DNA of 64,000 nt from NCBI RefSeq assembly GCF_013385425.1, contig NZ_JACAQA010000009.1, forward strand, positions 41,750-105,749, read 5' to 3'. A model generated the notes under the pieces. That model made no database searches, was not told where the DNA came from, and saw only the letters and a list, made by a program, of their open reading frames with translations. This stretch comes from Pseudomonas gingeri (GTDB lineage Bacteria > Pseudomonadota > Gammaproteobacteria > Pseudomonadales > Pseudomonadaceae). Position 1 is the stretch's first letter, and each line of letters starts with the position of its first letter. The position numbers and the translations under genes were made by a program. Positions 1-9,678 of the stretch are shown here, piece by piece.

Positions 1-29
1 GCGAAGCTTTTGGCGGCCTCAGGGGCCTC

Positions 30-49
30 TTCGCTGGCAAGCTCCTGCG
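30..49. repeat. Degenerate REP-like sequence
   Basis: The stretch TCGCTGGCAAGCTCCTGC resembles one arm of the pseudomonad REP repeats found elsewhere in the window. It lies just downstream of tonB, a usual REP position. No partner arm is visible because the window begins here. Confidence 0.3.
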
Positions 50-53
50 GTGT

Positions 54-803
54 CTAGCGGTTGCGCTTGTCGATGGAGTAGACGAACGGCGCGACGATCT
101 CGATGCTGCCGTTGGTCAGCATATCGGCCGGCGGCTTGGGCAGCGGTTGGGCTCGACGGATCATTTCCAGGGTGGCCCGGTCCAGATCGGCGTTGCCGGA
201 ACGACCCACCAGTTCATACGAGAGCACCTTGCCTTCGGCATCGACCACGAAGCGCAGGCGGTTCAGACCTTCCTTGCCCCGTGACTGTGCAGCCGGCGGG
301 TACTTCTTGTACTTGCTCAGGTGAGCCAGCAAGGTGCCTTCCCAACTGGCTTTCGCCGCGATCTGCTGGGGCGAAGGGCCCGGCGCCGGTGCCGCGGATT
401 TCTCCGCTGGCGTGTTGGTCGGCGGCGTATCGGAAGGTTTCTCTTCCGTCGGTTTTTCCTTCACCGGCTCGGGCTTCGCCTGGGGCTTGGGCGGCTGCGG
501 CTTGGGTTTCGGCTTGACCGGCTTGGGCACCGAGATCGTCGGCTTCGGCGCTTCGGCCAGCTTGGGCAACGGTAGCTCTTCCACCGGCGCGGGCGGCTGT
601 GGTGGCGTGATGACCTTGGGCGGTGCCGGTGGCGGTGGAGCCGGGGGCAGTGGCGCCAGTTCGACCATCATCGCCTGGGGCGGCAGCTCGATGGGCTTGG
701 ACACCGACCAGTTCAAGGTGGCGATGATCGCCGCCGCATGAATGCCCAGCACCAGGCCCAGGCTGGCGCCATAACGCGTCAGCTTTTGGCGCGTATTGAT
801 CAT
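54..803 (-). CDS. tonB: TonB energy transducer
   Basis: Periplasm-spanning protein that passes proton-motive-force energy from ExbB-ExbD to outer-membrane TonB-dependent receptors (siderophores, vitamin B12). Of 249 residues, about 12-33 form the single N-terminal membrane anchor, 40-145 are rich in Pro, Lys and Glu (the periplasmic spacer, with PKPKPQPPKP-type repeats), and about 155-245 form the TonB C-terminal domain that contacts the receptor TonB box. Its ATG overlaps the exbD stop codon by 4 nt (ATGA), so the two are translationally coupled as the last genes of exbB-exbD-tonB. Regulation by Fur would be expected from the family, but I could not identify a convincing Fur box. Confidence 0.95.
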   Translation of the reverse strand: MINTRQKLTRYGASLGLVLGIHAAAIIATLNWSVSKPIELPPQAMMVELAPLPPAPPPPAPPKVITPPQPPAPVEELPLPKLAEAPKPTISVPKPVKPKPKPQPPKPQAKPEPVKEKPTEEKPSDTPPTNTPAEKSAAPAPGPSPQQIAAKASWEGTLLAHLSKYKKYPPAAQSRGKEGLNRLRFVVDAEGKVLSYELVGRSGNADLDRATLEMIRRAQPLPKPPADMLTNGSIEIVAPFVYSIDKRNR

Positions 804-1225
804 TTCTTGGCTGCCGTCTCGAGTCCGACCAGGCCGACCTTCAGGTAACCGGCGGCGCGCAGGGCATCCATCACGCGCATCAGGTCGCCATAGTCCACGC
901 CTTTATCGGCCTGGAAGAAAATGGTCGTGTCCTTCTTGCCGTGGGTCCGGGCGTCGAGGGTCGGGCCCAGGGCCTCGGCCTTGACTTCGTCGTCACCGAG
1001 GAACAGGCGCTGGTCGGACTTGACGCTGAGGAACACCGGCTTTTCCGGTCGCGGCGCCGGTTTGGCGGTGGACGCGGGCAGGTCGACCTTGATGTCCACA
1101 GTGGCGAGGGGAGCGGCCACCATAAAGATGATCAGCAGTACCAGCATCACGTCGATAAACGGCGTGACGTTGATTTCGTGGTTTTCGGCGAGATCGTCGC
1201 CGCCTTCGTTCAAATGCAGGCCCAT
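800..1225 (-). CDS. exbD: Biopolymer transport protein ExbD
   Basis: Inner-membrane partner of ExbB in the proton-driven motor that energises TonB. The 141-residue protein has a short cytoplasmic N-terminus, one membrane helix at about 24-46 starting VTPFIDVMLVLLIIF, whose Asp is the conserved proton-carrying residue of the family, and a periplasmic domain. It lies 6 bp downstream of exbB and overlaps tonB, so the three genes form one operon. Length and helix position match the family. Confidence 0.96.
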   Translation of the reverse strand: MGLHLNEGGDDLAENHEINVTPFIDVMLVLLIIFMVAAPLATVDIKVDLPASTAKPAPRPEKPVFLSVKSDQRLFLGDDEVKAEALGPTLDARTHGKKDTTIFFQADKGVDYGDLMRVMDALRAAGYLKVGLVGLETAAKK

Positions 1226-1231
1226 GGCTGA

Positions 1232-2218
1232 TTACCCCACTTTCACCATATGCGGCGCTTGCGTGGAACGCTCGTGCGGCTGGTGGTCGAGGTCACGGCT
1301 GACCAGCAGCAGGACCTGGGCGGAGGCGTCGGAGACCTGGGCCTTGTAGCCGGCGATGGAGCGGGCGAAGACGTTGTAGATCACCACGGCCGGGATCGCT
1401 GCGACCAGGCCGAAGGCAGTGGCCAGCAGGGCTTCGGCGATACCCGGCGCGACCACGGCAAGGTTGGTGGTCTGGGTTTTCGCGATGCCGATAAAGCTGT
1501 TCATGATGCCCCACACAGTGCCGAACAGGCCGACGAAGGGCGCGGTGGAACCGATGGTGGCGAGCACGCCGGTGCCGCTGCTCATGGTGCGACCACAGGC
1601 GGCGACCAGGCGTTCGAGGCGGAAGCTCACGCGCTCCTTGATGCCTTCTCTTTCGCGGCTGTTGATCGACAGGTGCATTTCTTCCAGGGCGTCGTGGACC
1701 AGCAGGTGGGCGAGGCTGCCCTCCTGGTTGGCGGTCTCGCTGGCTTCCTTGAGGGTGCGGGCCTTTTTCAGGGCGAGCATCTCACGGCGCAGGCGACGCT
1801 TGGCGCCCAGCAGTTCGAAGCCTTTGGCGACCCAGATGGTCCAGGTGATGATCGAGGCGATGGCCAGGCCGATCATCACGATCTTGACGATGATATCGGC
1901 GTTCTTGTACATGCCCCAGGGTGACAGGTCGTGGGCCATGCCCAGGCTGTTGTCCTCGGCAGGCAGCGCGTCGGCATCGTCGGCGGGTGCGGCATTCTCG
2001 GTCTGGACTGGAACGGTGGCGGTCGGTGCGACGACAGGCGCGGCATGATCGGCCGGGGCCGGAACGACCGTCGCCGCAGGGGCATGGGGCGGGGCTTCGT
2101 CGGCGAAGGTCAGGGTCGGCGCCAGCAACAGGCTGAGCAGCAAAGCCGCCGTCGAGCGCCAGGCGCGCGAAGGGCTATGGGGCTGGGGTGACGAAGCGGG
2201 GCGTTTATTGCGTGTCAT
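1232..2218 (-). CDS. exbB: TonB-system transport protein ExbB (long N-terminal form)
   Basis: Proton-channel subunit of the TonB motor, MotA/TolQ/ExbB family. I place the start at the ATG giving MTRNKRPASS (328 residues); the frame remains open further upstream, but that extension is Arg/Pro-rich and looks non-coding. The N-terminus has a signal-like hydrophobic segment (about 21-38) followed by an Ala/Pro/Val-rich periplasmic stretch (to about 100). Three membrane helices follow, the last two in the conserved MotA/ExbB domain (TIGSTAPFVGLFGTVWGIM, then GIAEALLATAFGLVAAIPAVV). Such extended ExbB proteins are common in Pseudomonas. It is the first gene of exbB-exbD-tonB. Confidence 0.95.
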   Translation of the reverse strand: MTRNKRPASSPQPHSPSRAWRSTAALLLSLLLAPTLTFADEAPPHAPAATVVPAPADHAAPVVAPTATVPVQTENAAPADDADALPAEDNSLGMAHDLSPWGMYKNADIIVKIVMIGLAIASIITWTIWVAKGFELLGAKRRLRREMLALKKARTLKEASETANQEGSLAHLLVHDALEEMHLSINSREREGIKERVSFRLERLVAACGRTMSSGTGVLATIGSTAPFVGLFGTVWGIMNSFIGIAKTQTTNLAVVAPGIAEALLATAFGLVAAIPAVVIYNVFARSIAGYKAQVSDASAQVLLLVSRDLDHQPHERSTQAPHMVKVG

Positions 2219-2410
2219 GCTGGCCGGACCTGAGAGAAGATATGAAGAGGGTCTTGTCCTTCCAGGCCTCGTGGGGCCGAGAACATTTGGACGTGCATTA
2301 TTGCAATTAATTCTTGTTAACAAAAGTAATAGCTTCTCTTTTTTTCTTCCATTGCTAACCGCTGGTCAATTTTCAGCACTCGTTTGTGGCTTTTTTCCTG
2401 GAGATCCGTG

Positions 2411-3268
2411 ATGTCTGCTCCTTCTGTTCTGATTGCCGGTTGCGGCGATGTCGGTAGTCGCCTGGCGACGCAGTTGCTCGCCCAGGGTTGGCACGTCCAT
2501 GGCCTGCGCCGCTCGATCGCGCGTTTGCCGGAGGGTGTCGTCGGGGTGGCGGGCGACCTGTTCGCCGAGCAGCGGCCTGACCGCTGGCCGAGTGGCCCGC
2601 TGGATTACCTGGTGTATTGCGCCGCGGCGACCGATCACGACGAGGCGGGTTATCAAGCAGCCTACGTCGATGGGTTGCGGCATGTATTGAGCTGGCTCAG
2701 GCAATCGGGCCAGCAGCCGCGGCGCCTGCTGTTCGTCTCCAGCAGCAGCGTGTATGTGCAGCAGACCGGTGAGTGGGTCGACGAGACTGCGCCGACCGAA
2801 GCCGAAGGTTATTCCGGGCGCTTGATGCTGGAGGCCGAGCAAGTGGCGCTGGACAGCGGCATTCCGGCGACACGGGTGCGCCTGACCGGTATCTACGGTC
2901 CGGGTCGCGAGTGGTTGTTGACCCAGGTCCGGCGCGGTTATCGGGTGGCGGTGGAGCCGCCTTTATATGGCAATCGGATTCATGCCGACGACGCGGCCGG
3001 ACTGTTGGCGTTTCTGCTGGAGGCTGATCGGGCCGGGAAGGTGTTGGAGGATTGTTATATCGGTGTCGATGATGCGCCGGCGCCCTTGGCCGAGGTGGTG
3101 GGCTGGTTGCGCGAATACCTGGGGGTGACCGAGTGGGCCGAGGACGCCAGCGTTCGCCGCACCGGCAGCAAGCGCTGTAGCAATGCCCGGGCGCGGGCCC
3201 TGGGTTGGGCACCGCGTTATCCGAGTTTCCGCGAGGGTTATGCGGCGATTCTTGAGGGGCGTTGCTGA
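2411..3268 (+). CDS. NAD(P)-binding SDR-family epimerase/reductase (YeeZ-like)
   Basis: Extended short-chain dehydrogenase-like protein of 285 residues. It begins MSAPSVLIAGCGDVGSRLA, with the GxxGxxG nucleotide-binding loop right at the N-terminus. A Ser-rich strand (LLFVSSSSVYV) stands at the usual catalytic Ser/Tyr region and RLTGIYGPGREW is typical of NAD-dependent epimerase/dehydratase relatives. The start is the ATG after a GGAG site, not the upstream in-frame codon. It is divergent from exbBD-tonB and converges on the lipoprotein gene with a 2-bp gap. The substrate cannot be told; YeeZ-type proteins are largely uncharacterised. Confidence 0.8.
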   Translation: MSAPSVLIAGCGDVGSRLATQLLAQGWHVHGLRRSIARLPEGVVGVAGDLFAEQRPDRWPSGPLDYLVYCAAATDHDEAGYQAAYVDGLRHVLSWLRQSGQQPRRLLFVSSSSVYVQQTGEWVDETAPTEAEGYSGRLMLEAEQVALDSGIPATRVRLTGIYGPGREWLLTQVRRGYRVAVEPPLYGNRIHADDAAGLLAFLLEADRAGKVLEDCYIGVDDAPAPLAEVVGWLREYLGVTEWAEDASVRRTGSKRCSNARARALGWAPRYPSFREGYAAILEGRC

Positions 3269-3270
3269 GG

Positions 3271-4005
3271 TTACTTCTCCAGCAACCACTGGCGAGGACC
3301 GGGGTTGAGCTGCGGCTGTTCATCGGCCTGGGCCGAGTTCAACGCCTGGAAGATTTCCAGTTGCTTGCCCTTGCGCACGAAGATCCAGGCGGCGCCCTTG
3401 CCGCCTTGCTGCAACCAGATGCTGTCGTTCTCGCCGCTCATGGAGGCGCAATCGCCGGCCAGGCACAGCGCGTAGCGATCGGCACCGGGCAAGCCTTCCA
3501 GGCGTCCGTCCGGCAGGAATTTCACCTGGCCGCCTTCGCCCGGGCCACTGCTGATCTTCCAGTCGCCACCCATGTAGGCCGCGTACAAGGCCTGCTCGAA
3601 GCTGGCGCCCACCGGCGCGTTGGCCGGCAGTTCGGTCTGGGCCCGCACGAATGGCTGTTCAGGCTCCGAATCGCTGGCACTCTGGATCAGCTCCTTGCCG
3701 TCACGCGCCAGCGCAGTCCCGGCGCTGCCATAGAAGTCGACATGCCACTGCTTGCCGTCCGCGCGCACATGGCCCTCGGGGCGCTCGAAACCGTTGCTGT
3801 AGCGGGCCTGGCCGTTACGGGTGTCGATGCTCCATTCCAGGTTCGGCCCGTAGGTCTCCAGGGCTTCGCGCAAGCTGCCCTTTTTAACGGCGGCATCGAT
3901 GGCGGCCTGGTTGATCCAGGTGCCGCTGATGTCGTATTTGGCAGGGTCGCTGGCGCAACCGCCGAGCAGGAGGGCAAACACCGAGAAGGCAAGCGCTTTG
4001 CGCAT
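3271..4005 (-). CDS. Predicted outer-membrane lipoprotein of unknown function
   Basis: 244-residue protein with a lipoprotein signal peptide (MRKALAFSVFALLLGGCAS; lipobox LGGC, Cys17). Residue +2 is Ala, which by the usual sorting rule points to the outer membrane. The mature part starts with a DISGTW motif and has two copies of a W/D/G-rich stretch (about 40-80 and 130-180), suggesting a small beta-rich domain. I do not recognise a named family. It lies 86 bp downstream of ridA on the same strand. Confidence 0.7.
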   Translation of the reverse strand: MRKALAFSVFALLLGGCASDPAKYDISGTWINQAAIDAAVKKGSLREALETYGPNLEWSIDTRNGQARYSNGFERPEGHVRADGKQWHVDFYGSAGTALARDGKELIQSASDSEPEQPFVRAQTELPANAPVGASFEQALYAAYMGGDWKISSGPGEGGQVKFLPDGRLEGLPGADRYALCLAGDCASMSGENDSIWLQQGGKGAAWIFVRKGKQLEIFQALNSAQADEQPQLNPGPRQWLLEK

Positions 4006-4091
4006 GGTGGAATCCTTTGCAGACGAAGCTGGCGCAGCGGGAGGGCTGCACCAGGCAGTGCGGGGTTGTTCGAGGGCGGCGTGGCTGGCAG

Positions 4092-4472
4092 TTACTCGAG
4101 GACCAGGATCGCGTCCATCTCGACCTGCGAGCCGCGTGGCAGTGCGGCAACGCCGATGGCGGCGCGGGCCGGGTAAGGCTGCTGGAAGTACTTGCCCATG
4201 ATCTCGTTGACCTTGGCGAAGTGGCTCAGGTCGGTGAGGAAGATGTTCAGCTTGACGATGTCCTTGAACGAACCGCCAGCCGCTTCGGCCACGGCCTTCA
4301 GGTTTTCGAAGACCTGTACGGTCTGGGCTTCGAAGCCTTCCACCAGTTCCATGGTTTTCGGGTCCAGGGGAATCTGGCCGGACATGTAGACGGTGTTCCC
4401 GGCCTTGATCGCCTGGGAGTAGGTGCCGATGGCGGCCGGTGCCTTGTCGCTGCTGATAACGGTCTTGCTCAT
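4092..4472 (-). CDS. ridA: RidA family reactive-intermediate deaminase
   Basis: 126 residues, the canonical length of RidA/YjgF/UK114. The family hydrolyses reactive enamine/imine intermediates made by PLP enzymes such as threonine dehydratase, protecting other PLP enzymes. Visible family features are the N-terminal [12 protein letters not shown] segment, GQIPLDP, the [10 protein letters not shown] helix, and the C-terminal [22 protein letters not shown] stretch, whose Arg is the substrate-carboxylate-binding residue. It lies 37 bp downstream of spoT, as in other pseudomonads, and is probably the last gene of rpoZ-spoT-ridA. A second RidA paralogue occurs in the dad locus. Confidence 0.93.
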   Translation of the reverse strand: MSKTVISSDKAPAAIGTYSQAIKAGNTVYMSGQIPLDPKTMELVEGFEAQTVQVFENLKAVAEAAGGSFKDIVKLNIFLTDLSHFAKVNEIMGKYFQQPYPARAAIGVAALPRGSQVEMDAILVLE

Positions 4473-4509
4473 GAACGGGTTCCTTGTAATGGGCGGCTAC
4501 GTTGGGGAG

Positions 4510-6615
4510 CTATGCGCGCATGCGGGTGATGCGGATCACCCCGGTCAGGGCGCGCAGTTTCTTGATCACGCGGGCCAGGTGCACGCGGTCGTGTACGCTG
4601 ACCACCAGTTGGACCACGCTGATGCGACCATCGCGTTCGTCCATGCTGATTTTCTCGATATTGCCGTCGGCGGCATTGACGCTGCTGGCCAGCAGGGCGA
4701 TCAGGCCGCGCTGGTGTTCCAGCTCGACGCGCAGCTCGACGTTGAATTCGCCGGTGACATCCTTGGCCCAGGAGAGCTGGATACATTTTTCCGGATTGTG
4801 GCGGATTTCGCTGATATTGCGGCAGTTGTCCAGGTGCACCACCATGCCTTTGCCGGCGGACAGGTGGCCGACAATCGGGTCGCCCGGGATCGGCGTGCAG
4901 CACTTGGCGTAGCTGAGTACCAGGCCTTCGGTGCCACGGATCGCCAGCGGCCCTTCGGGGCTGGGCAATTGTTCGCCTTCGCCGAGCAGGCGACGGGCGA
5001 CCACATAGGCCATGCGGTTGCCCAGGCCGATGTCTTCCAACAGGTCTTCGATCAGTTCCAGGCGGTATTCGTGGAGCATGGCCTGCACGCGCTCGCCGGA
5101 AATCTTGTCCAGGGCGCTGTCGAAACCGTTGAGCACCTTGTTCAGCAGGCGTTCGCCGAGGCTGATGGATTCGGAGCGGCGTTGCAGCTTCAGGGCATGG
5201 CGGATATGGGTGCGGGCCTTGCCGGTGACGACAAAGTTGAGCCAGGCCGGGTTCGGGCGCGCGCCGGGGGCGCTGACGATCTCCACCGTGGAGCCGCTTT
5301 GCAGCGGTTCGGACAGCGGTGCGAGACGGCGATTGATCCGACAGGCAATGCAGCTGTTGCCGACATCGGTGTGCACCGCGTAGGCAAAGTCCACCGCCGT
5401 GGAGCCTTTTGGCAGCTCCATGATCCGGCCCTTGGGCGTGAACACGTAGACCTCGTCCGGGAACAGGTCGATCTTCACGCTTTCGATGAATTCCAGGGAG
5501 TTGCCGGCCCGTTGCTGCATTTCCAGCACGCCCTTGACCCACTGGCGGGCCCGGGCATGGGTGCCCTTGGGCTGCTCGTCGCCGCTGGACTTGTACAGCC
5601 AGTGGGCGGCGATGCCATTGTTGGCCATCTCTTCCATCTCGCGGGTGCGAATCTGGATCTCGATCGGAACGCCGTGCATGCCGAACAGGGTGGTATGCAG
5701 CGACTGGTAGCCGTTGGCCTTGGGAATCGCGATGTAGTCCTTGAAGCGGCCGGGCAGGGGTTTGTACAGATTATGCACGGCGCCGAGGACCCGATAGCAG
5801 GTGTCGACCTTGTCGACGATGATCCGGAACGCATAGACGTCCATGATCTCGTTGAAGGCCCGGCGCTTGCCGCGCATCTTGGTGTAGATACCGTACAGGT
5901 GCTTCTGCCGTCCGCTGACCTCGCCCTGGATACCGTCGACGGCCAGGCAGTGGCTCAGGGACTCTTCGATCTTGTTGACGATTTCCTTGCGGTTGCCCCG
6001 GGCGCGCTTGACCGCCTGGTAGATCCGTGCGGAACGCATCGGGTGCATGGCCTTGAAGCCGAGGTCTTCGAATTCGATGCGGATCGCATGCATGCCCAGG
6101 CGGTTGGCGATGGGGGCATAGATCTCGAGGGTTTCCTTGGCGATGCGCCGGCGTTTTTCGCCGGACAGCACTTCAAGGGTGCGCATGTTGTGCAGGCGGT
6201 CGGCGAGCTTGACCAGGATCACGCGAATATCGCGGGCCATGGCCATGGCCATCTTCTGGAAGTTTTCCGCCTGGGCTTCGGCCTTGGTCTCGAAATTCAT
6301 CTGGGTCAGTTTGCTGACCCCGTCGACCAGTTCGGCCACGGTTTCACCGAACTGCGCTTGCAGCGCTTCCTTGGCGATCCCGGTGTCTTCGATCACGTCA
6401 TGGAGCATGGCCGCCATCAGGCTCTGATGGTCCATGTGCATGTCGGCAAGAATATTGGCCACCGCCAGCGGATGCGTGACGTAGGCTTCGCCGCTGCGAC
6501 GGCGTTGACCGTCATGGGCTTGTTCGGCGTAGAAGTACGCCCGGCGGACCAGGTTGACCTGGTCGGCGCCGAGGTAGGTCGATAAGCGATCGGCGAGGGC
6601 GTCTATGCTCGGCAT
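4510..6615 (-). CDS. spoT: Bifunctional (p)ppGpp synthetase/hydrolase SpoT
   Basis: 701 residues, full length for SpoT. Domain order: HD hydrolase (about 25-170, metal-binding MLHDVIEDTGI and LVKLADRLHNMRT present), RelA/SpoT synthetase (about 225-350, with RIIVDKVDTCYRVLG and the substrate-binding GYQSLHTTLFG), TGS (about 385-450, VYVFTPKGRIMELP), helical linker, and C-terminal ACT domain ending TGVIRITRMRA. The HD residues needed for hydrolysis are intact. It makes and degrades the stringent-response alarmone under carbon, fatty-acid or phosphate stress. It follows rpoZ by 60 bp, the conserved gammaproteobacterial arrangement. Confidence 0.97.
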   Translation of the reverse strand: MPSIDALADRLSTYLGADQVNLVRRAYFYAEQAHDGQRRRSGEAYVTHPLAVANILADMHMDHQSLMAAMLHDVIEDTGIAKEALQAQFGETVAELVDGVSKLTQMNFETKAEAQAENFQKMAMAMARDIRVILVKLADRLHNMRTLEVLSGEKRRRIAKETLEIYAPIANRLGMHAIRIEFEDLGFKAMHPMRSARIYQAVKRARGNRKEIVNKIEESLSHCLAVDGIQGEVSGRQKHLYGIYTKMRGKRRAFNEIMDVYAFRIIVDKVDTCYRVLGAVHNLYKPLPGRFKDYIAIPKANGYQSLHTTLFGMHGVPIEIQIRTREMEEMANNGIAAHWLYKSSGDEQPKGTHARARQWVKGVLEMQQRAGNSLEFIESVKIDLFPDEVYVFTPKGRIMELPKGSTAVDFAYAVHTDVGNSCIACRINRRLAPLSEPLQSGSTVEIVSAPGARPNPAWLNFVVTGKARTHIRHALKLQRRSESISLGERLLNKVLNGFDSALDKISGERVQAMLHEYRLELIEDLLEDIGLGNRMAYVVARRLLGEGEQLPSPEGPLAIRGTEGLVLSYAKCCTPIPGDPIVGHLSAGKGMVVHLDNCRNISEIRHNPEKCIQLSWAKDVTGEFNVELRVELEHQRGLIALLASSVNAADGNIEKISMDERDGRISVVQLVVSVHDRVHLARVIKKLRALTGVIRITRMRA

Positions 6616-6675
6616 GAGGTTTCCCCCGGCCGAAGCCTTGTACCCTGCGCCGTGCTACGTCGACCAGGCATAGGC

Positions 6676-6939
6676 TTAGACGGCCTCGTTGGACTCGTCC
6701 TCGAAGGCGGCGAAGACCGGGTCTTCATGGACGATATCCTGTTCAGCGATGAACGCGTCCGTCACGTAGCCTTCGGCGATTTCCCGCAGGGCCATTACGG
6801 TTGGTTTGTCATTTTCCCACGCCAGCTTCGGCTCTTTGCCGCCGGTCGCCAGTTGACGAGCGCGCTTGGTGGAGAGCATGACCAGCTCAAAACGGTTAGC
6901 CACATGTTCTAGGCAGTCTTCAACGGTTACGCGGGCCAT
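6676..6939 (-). CDS. rpoZ: RNA polymerase omega subunit
   Basis: 87 residues starting [20 protein letters not shown], the hallmark N-terminus of omega; the in-frame codons upstream give an unrelated extension and are excluded. Omega folds around the beta-prime C-terminus, helps assemble RNA polymerase and forms part of one ppGpp-binding site, which fits its co-location with spoT. The acidic C-terminus is typical of gammaproteobacteria. It is preceded by a strong terminator for gmk, so the rpoZ-spoT-ridA unit must have its promoter in about 6,940-7,003. Confidence 0.96.
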   Translation of the reverse strand: MARVTVEDCLEHVANRFELVMLSTKRARQLATGGKEPKLAWENDKPTVMALREIAEGYVTDAFIAEQDIVHEDPVFAAFEDESNEAV

Positions 6940-7002
6940 GGTGTTCCTCGTAGCAAATGCGGTAATCACGCTACCCGGATGGGCGAGCGGACTGAACAGT
7001 TT

Positions 7003-7037
7003 AAAAAATCACCAGCGTTTAGGGAAGCGCTGATTTT
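7003..7037 (-). terminator. Rho-independent terminator after gmk
   Basis: Read on the minus strand, AAAATCAGCG pairs with the later CGCTGGTGATTTT across a short loop, with a small bulge, and the 3' arm ends in a run of six T. It lies about 70 bp downstream of the gmk stop and separates gmk from rpoZ. Confidence 0.7.
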
Positions 7038-7106
7038 CCCGGTCGCTTCACCAACGCGCTACGAGTACCAATGTAAAGCCCTCGCGGCGCTTTTGGGAAG
7101 TGTTGC

Positions 7107-7733
<627 letters not shown>

Positions 7734-7739
7734 TTAGCC

Positions 7740-8603
7740 TTACTCGATGTTCTGTACTTGTTCGCGCATTTGCTCGATCAACACCTTGAGGTTGACCGCC
7801 GCCTGGGTGCTGCGCGGGTCGAAGGCCTTGGAGCCGAGGGTGTTGGCTTCGCGGTTGAGTTCCTGCATCAGGAAGTCCAGGCGTCGGCCGGCCGCGCCGC
7901 CGGACTTGAGGACCCGGCGGACTTCGATGATATGGGTGGCGAGGCGGTCGAGTTCTTCGGCCACGTCGCTTTTCTGCGCCAGCAGGACCATTTCCTGCTC
8001 CAGGCGGGTCGGATCCAGCTCGGCTTTCATGTCGGCGAAGCGGTCGAGGACTTTCTGGCGCTGGGTGGCGAGCATCTGCGGAACCTGTTCGCGCAGGGTC
8101 GCGACATCGCCTTCGATGGCGTCCAGGCGCTCGACGATCAAGCGGGCCAGCTCCGCGCCTTCGCGCTGGCGGCCGTTCTTGAGTTCCTCGAGGCCTTGGG
8201 TGAACAGGGCCAAGGCTTCGTTGTTCAGGGCCTGCGGGTCGCTGGCGTCGGCCACCAGCACGCCGGGCCAGGCGAGCACTTCCAGCGGGTTCAGCGCGGC
8301 GGGCTGCTTGATCAGGCCGGCGACGGTTTCGGCGGCGGCGATCAGTTGGGTGGCGCGCTCGCGGTCGATCTGCAGGGCCTTGCCGGTGGTTTCCTCGGTA
8401 AAGCGCAGGGTGCATTCCAGCTTGCCCCGGGACAGGCCCTGGCGCAGGGCTTCGCGAACCGCGCCTTCGAGGTCGCGGAAGGATTCCGGCAAACGCAGGT
8501 GGGGTTCCAGGTAGCGGCTGTTGACCGAGCGCAGCTCCCAGCTCAGGGTGCCCTGGCTGACGGCGCTTTCGACGCGGGCGAAGGCGGTCATGCTGTGGAC
8601 CAT
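7740..8603 (-). CDS. yicC: YicC-family endoribonuclease
   Basis: 287 residues from MVHSMTAFARVES; the in-frame upstream extension (through 8,681) has no family similarity and was excluded. The conserved N-terminal MTAFAR, the SVNSRYLEPHLRLPE motif and the C-terminal GRRLDFLMQELNREANTLGSK signature are all present. YicC is now regarded as an RNase, acting for example on the RyhB sRNA in E. coli. Divergent from rph, another RNA-processing gene, with a REPIN in the shared intergenic region, and upstream of gmk. Confidence 0.93.
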   Translation of the reverse strand: MVHSMTAFARVESAVSQGTLSWELRSVNSRYLEPHLRLPESFRDLEGAVREALRQGLSRGKLECTLRFTEETTGKALQIDRERATQLIAAAETVAGLIKQPAALNPLEVLAWPGVLVADASDPQALNNEALALFTQGLEELKNGRQREGAELARLIVERLDAIEGDVATLREQVPQMLATQRQKVLDRFADMKAELDPTRLEQEMVLLAQKSDVAEELDRLATHIIEVRRVLKSGGAAGRRLDFLMQELNREANTLGSKAFDPRSTQAAVNLKVLIEQMREQVQNIE

Positions 8604-8726
8604 GGAAGTACCTCGCGATTCAGGTTCGCCGCCGTTTGGGCGGGCAATACCGATGAATGAATTAAAGCCGACGGGCAGCAAGGCGCAGGATTGTAGCGCA
8701 GTGCGGGCGCTGCCCCCAAACCCCCC

Positions 8727-8824
8727 GTAGGAGCGAGCTTGCTCGCGATGGTAGTCCAGGCACCGCGGGGTATCAGGTTTCCCGCGTTATCGTTGACGTC
8801 CATCGCGAGCAAGCTCGCTCCTAC
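8727..8824. repeat. REPIN: two inverted REP sequences
   Basis: GTAGGAGCGAGCTTGCTCGC (8,727-8,750 with flank) is repeated in inverted orientation as GCGAGCAAGCTCGCTCCTAC (8,801-8,824), with about 50 bp between. This is the REP-doublet (REPIN) organisation dispersed by RAYT transposases in P. fluorescens-group genomes. It fills the yicC-rph divergent region, so it lies upstream of both genes rather than after a stop. The rest of the 318-bp gap (8,604-8,726 and 8,825-8,921) must hold both promoters; I see no unambiguous hexamers. Confidence 0.9.
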
Positions 8825-8921
8825 AGGGTCGGCGGGTGGCATGAGGTATTTAGAGGTGCCCAGCGCAGTCCCTGGCCTCTATAATGCCCAGTAGATTTCC
8901 GTCCTCGTACAGGTATTCCCA

Positions 8922-9644
8922 ATGAAACGTCCAAGTGGTCGCGCTGCCGATCAGCTTCGCTCGATCCGCATCACCCGCAACTACACCAAACACGCCGAGG
9001 GGTCTGTACTGGTCGAGTTTGGTGATACCAAAGTGATTTGCACGGTCAGCGTCGAGAACGGTGTGCCGCGTTTCCTCAAGGGCCAGGGCCAGGGTTGGCT
9101 GACCGCCGAGTACGGCATGCTGCCGCGCGCCACCGGCGAGCGTAACCAGCGTGAGGCCAGCCGCGGCAAGCAAGGCGGCCGGACCCTGGAGATCCAGCGC
9201 CTGATCGGCCGTTCGCTGCGCGCCGCGCTGGATATGTCCAAGCTGGGCGATGTGACCCTGTATGTCGACTGCGATGTGATCCAGGCCGACGGCGGCACCC
9301 GCACCGCGTCCATCACCGGTGCCATGGTCGCGCTGGTCGACGCTTTGGCAGTGATCAAGAAGCGTGGCGGCCTGAAGGGCGGTAGCCCGCTCAAGCAGAT
9401 GATCGCCGCGGTATCGGTGGGCATGTACCAGGGCGAGCCGGTGCTCGACCTGGACTACCTGGAAGACTCGGCCGCCGAGACCGACCTGAACGTGGTCATG
9501 ACCAGCACCGGTGGTTTCATCGAAGTCCAGGGCACAGCCGAAGGCGCGCCGTTCCAGCCGGAAGACCTGAACGCGATGCTGGCATTGGCACAGAAAGGCA
9601 TGAACGAAATCTTCGAATTGCAGAACGCCACCTTGGCCGACTGA
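8922..9644 (+). CDS. rph: Ribonuclease PH
   Basis: Phosphorolytic 3'-5' exoribonuclease that trims tRNA 3' ends and takes part in RNA turnover. The 240-residue protein starts [21 protein letters not shown]. It carries the [20 protein letters not shown] phosphate/RNA-binding segment and the [19 protein letters not shown] catalytic-region motif conserved in RNase PH and PNPase. Length is canonical and no frameshift of the kind known in E. coli K-12 is present. Followed at 34 bp by a small membrane-protein gene on the same strand. Confidence 0.97.
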   Translation: MKRPSGRAADQLRSIRITRNYTKHAEGSVLVEFGDTKVICTVSVENGVPRFLKGQGQGWLTAEYGMLPRATGERNQREASRGKQGGRTLEIQRLIGRSLRAALDMSKLGDVTLYVDCDVIQADGGTRTASITGAMVALVDALAVIKKRGGLKGGSPLKQMIAAVSVGMYQGEPVLDLDYLEDSAAETDLNVVMTSTGGFIEVQGTAEGAPFQPEDLNAMLALAQKGMNEIFELQNATLAD

Positions 9645-9678
9645 GGATTCGAACTGTTACCAGCATAAGGAGAGCGCC

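Noticed and set aside
2285..2330. AT-rich stretch before exbB as a Fur box
   Set aside because: GCATTATTGCAATTAATTC has only a loose match to GATAATGATAATCATTATC, with no convincing dyad. Iron control is expected from the genes, not shown by the sequence.
4423..6585. A 720-codon open frame antisense to spoT, and similar long antisense frames opposite gmk-yicC, algC, usher and rep
   Set aside because: High-GC coding DNA leaves long open antisense frames. The sense proteins match known families throughout, while the antisense translations are low-complexity His/Ala/Gly/Asp-rich sequence with no motifs.
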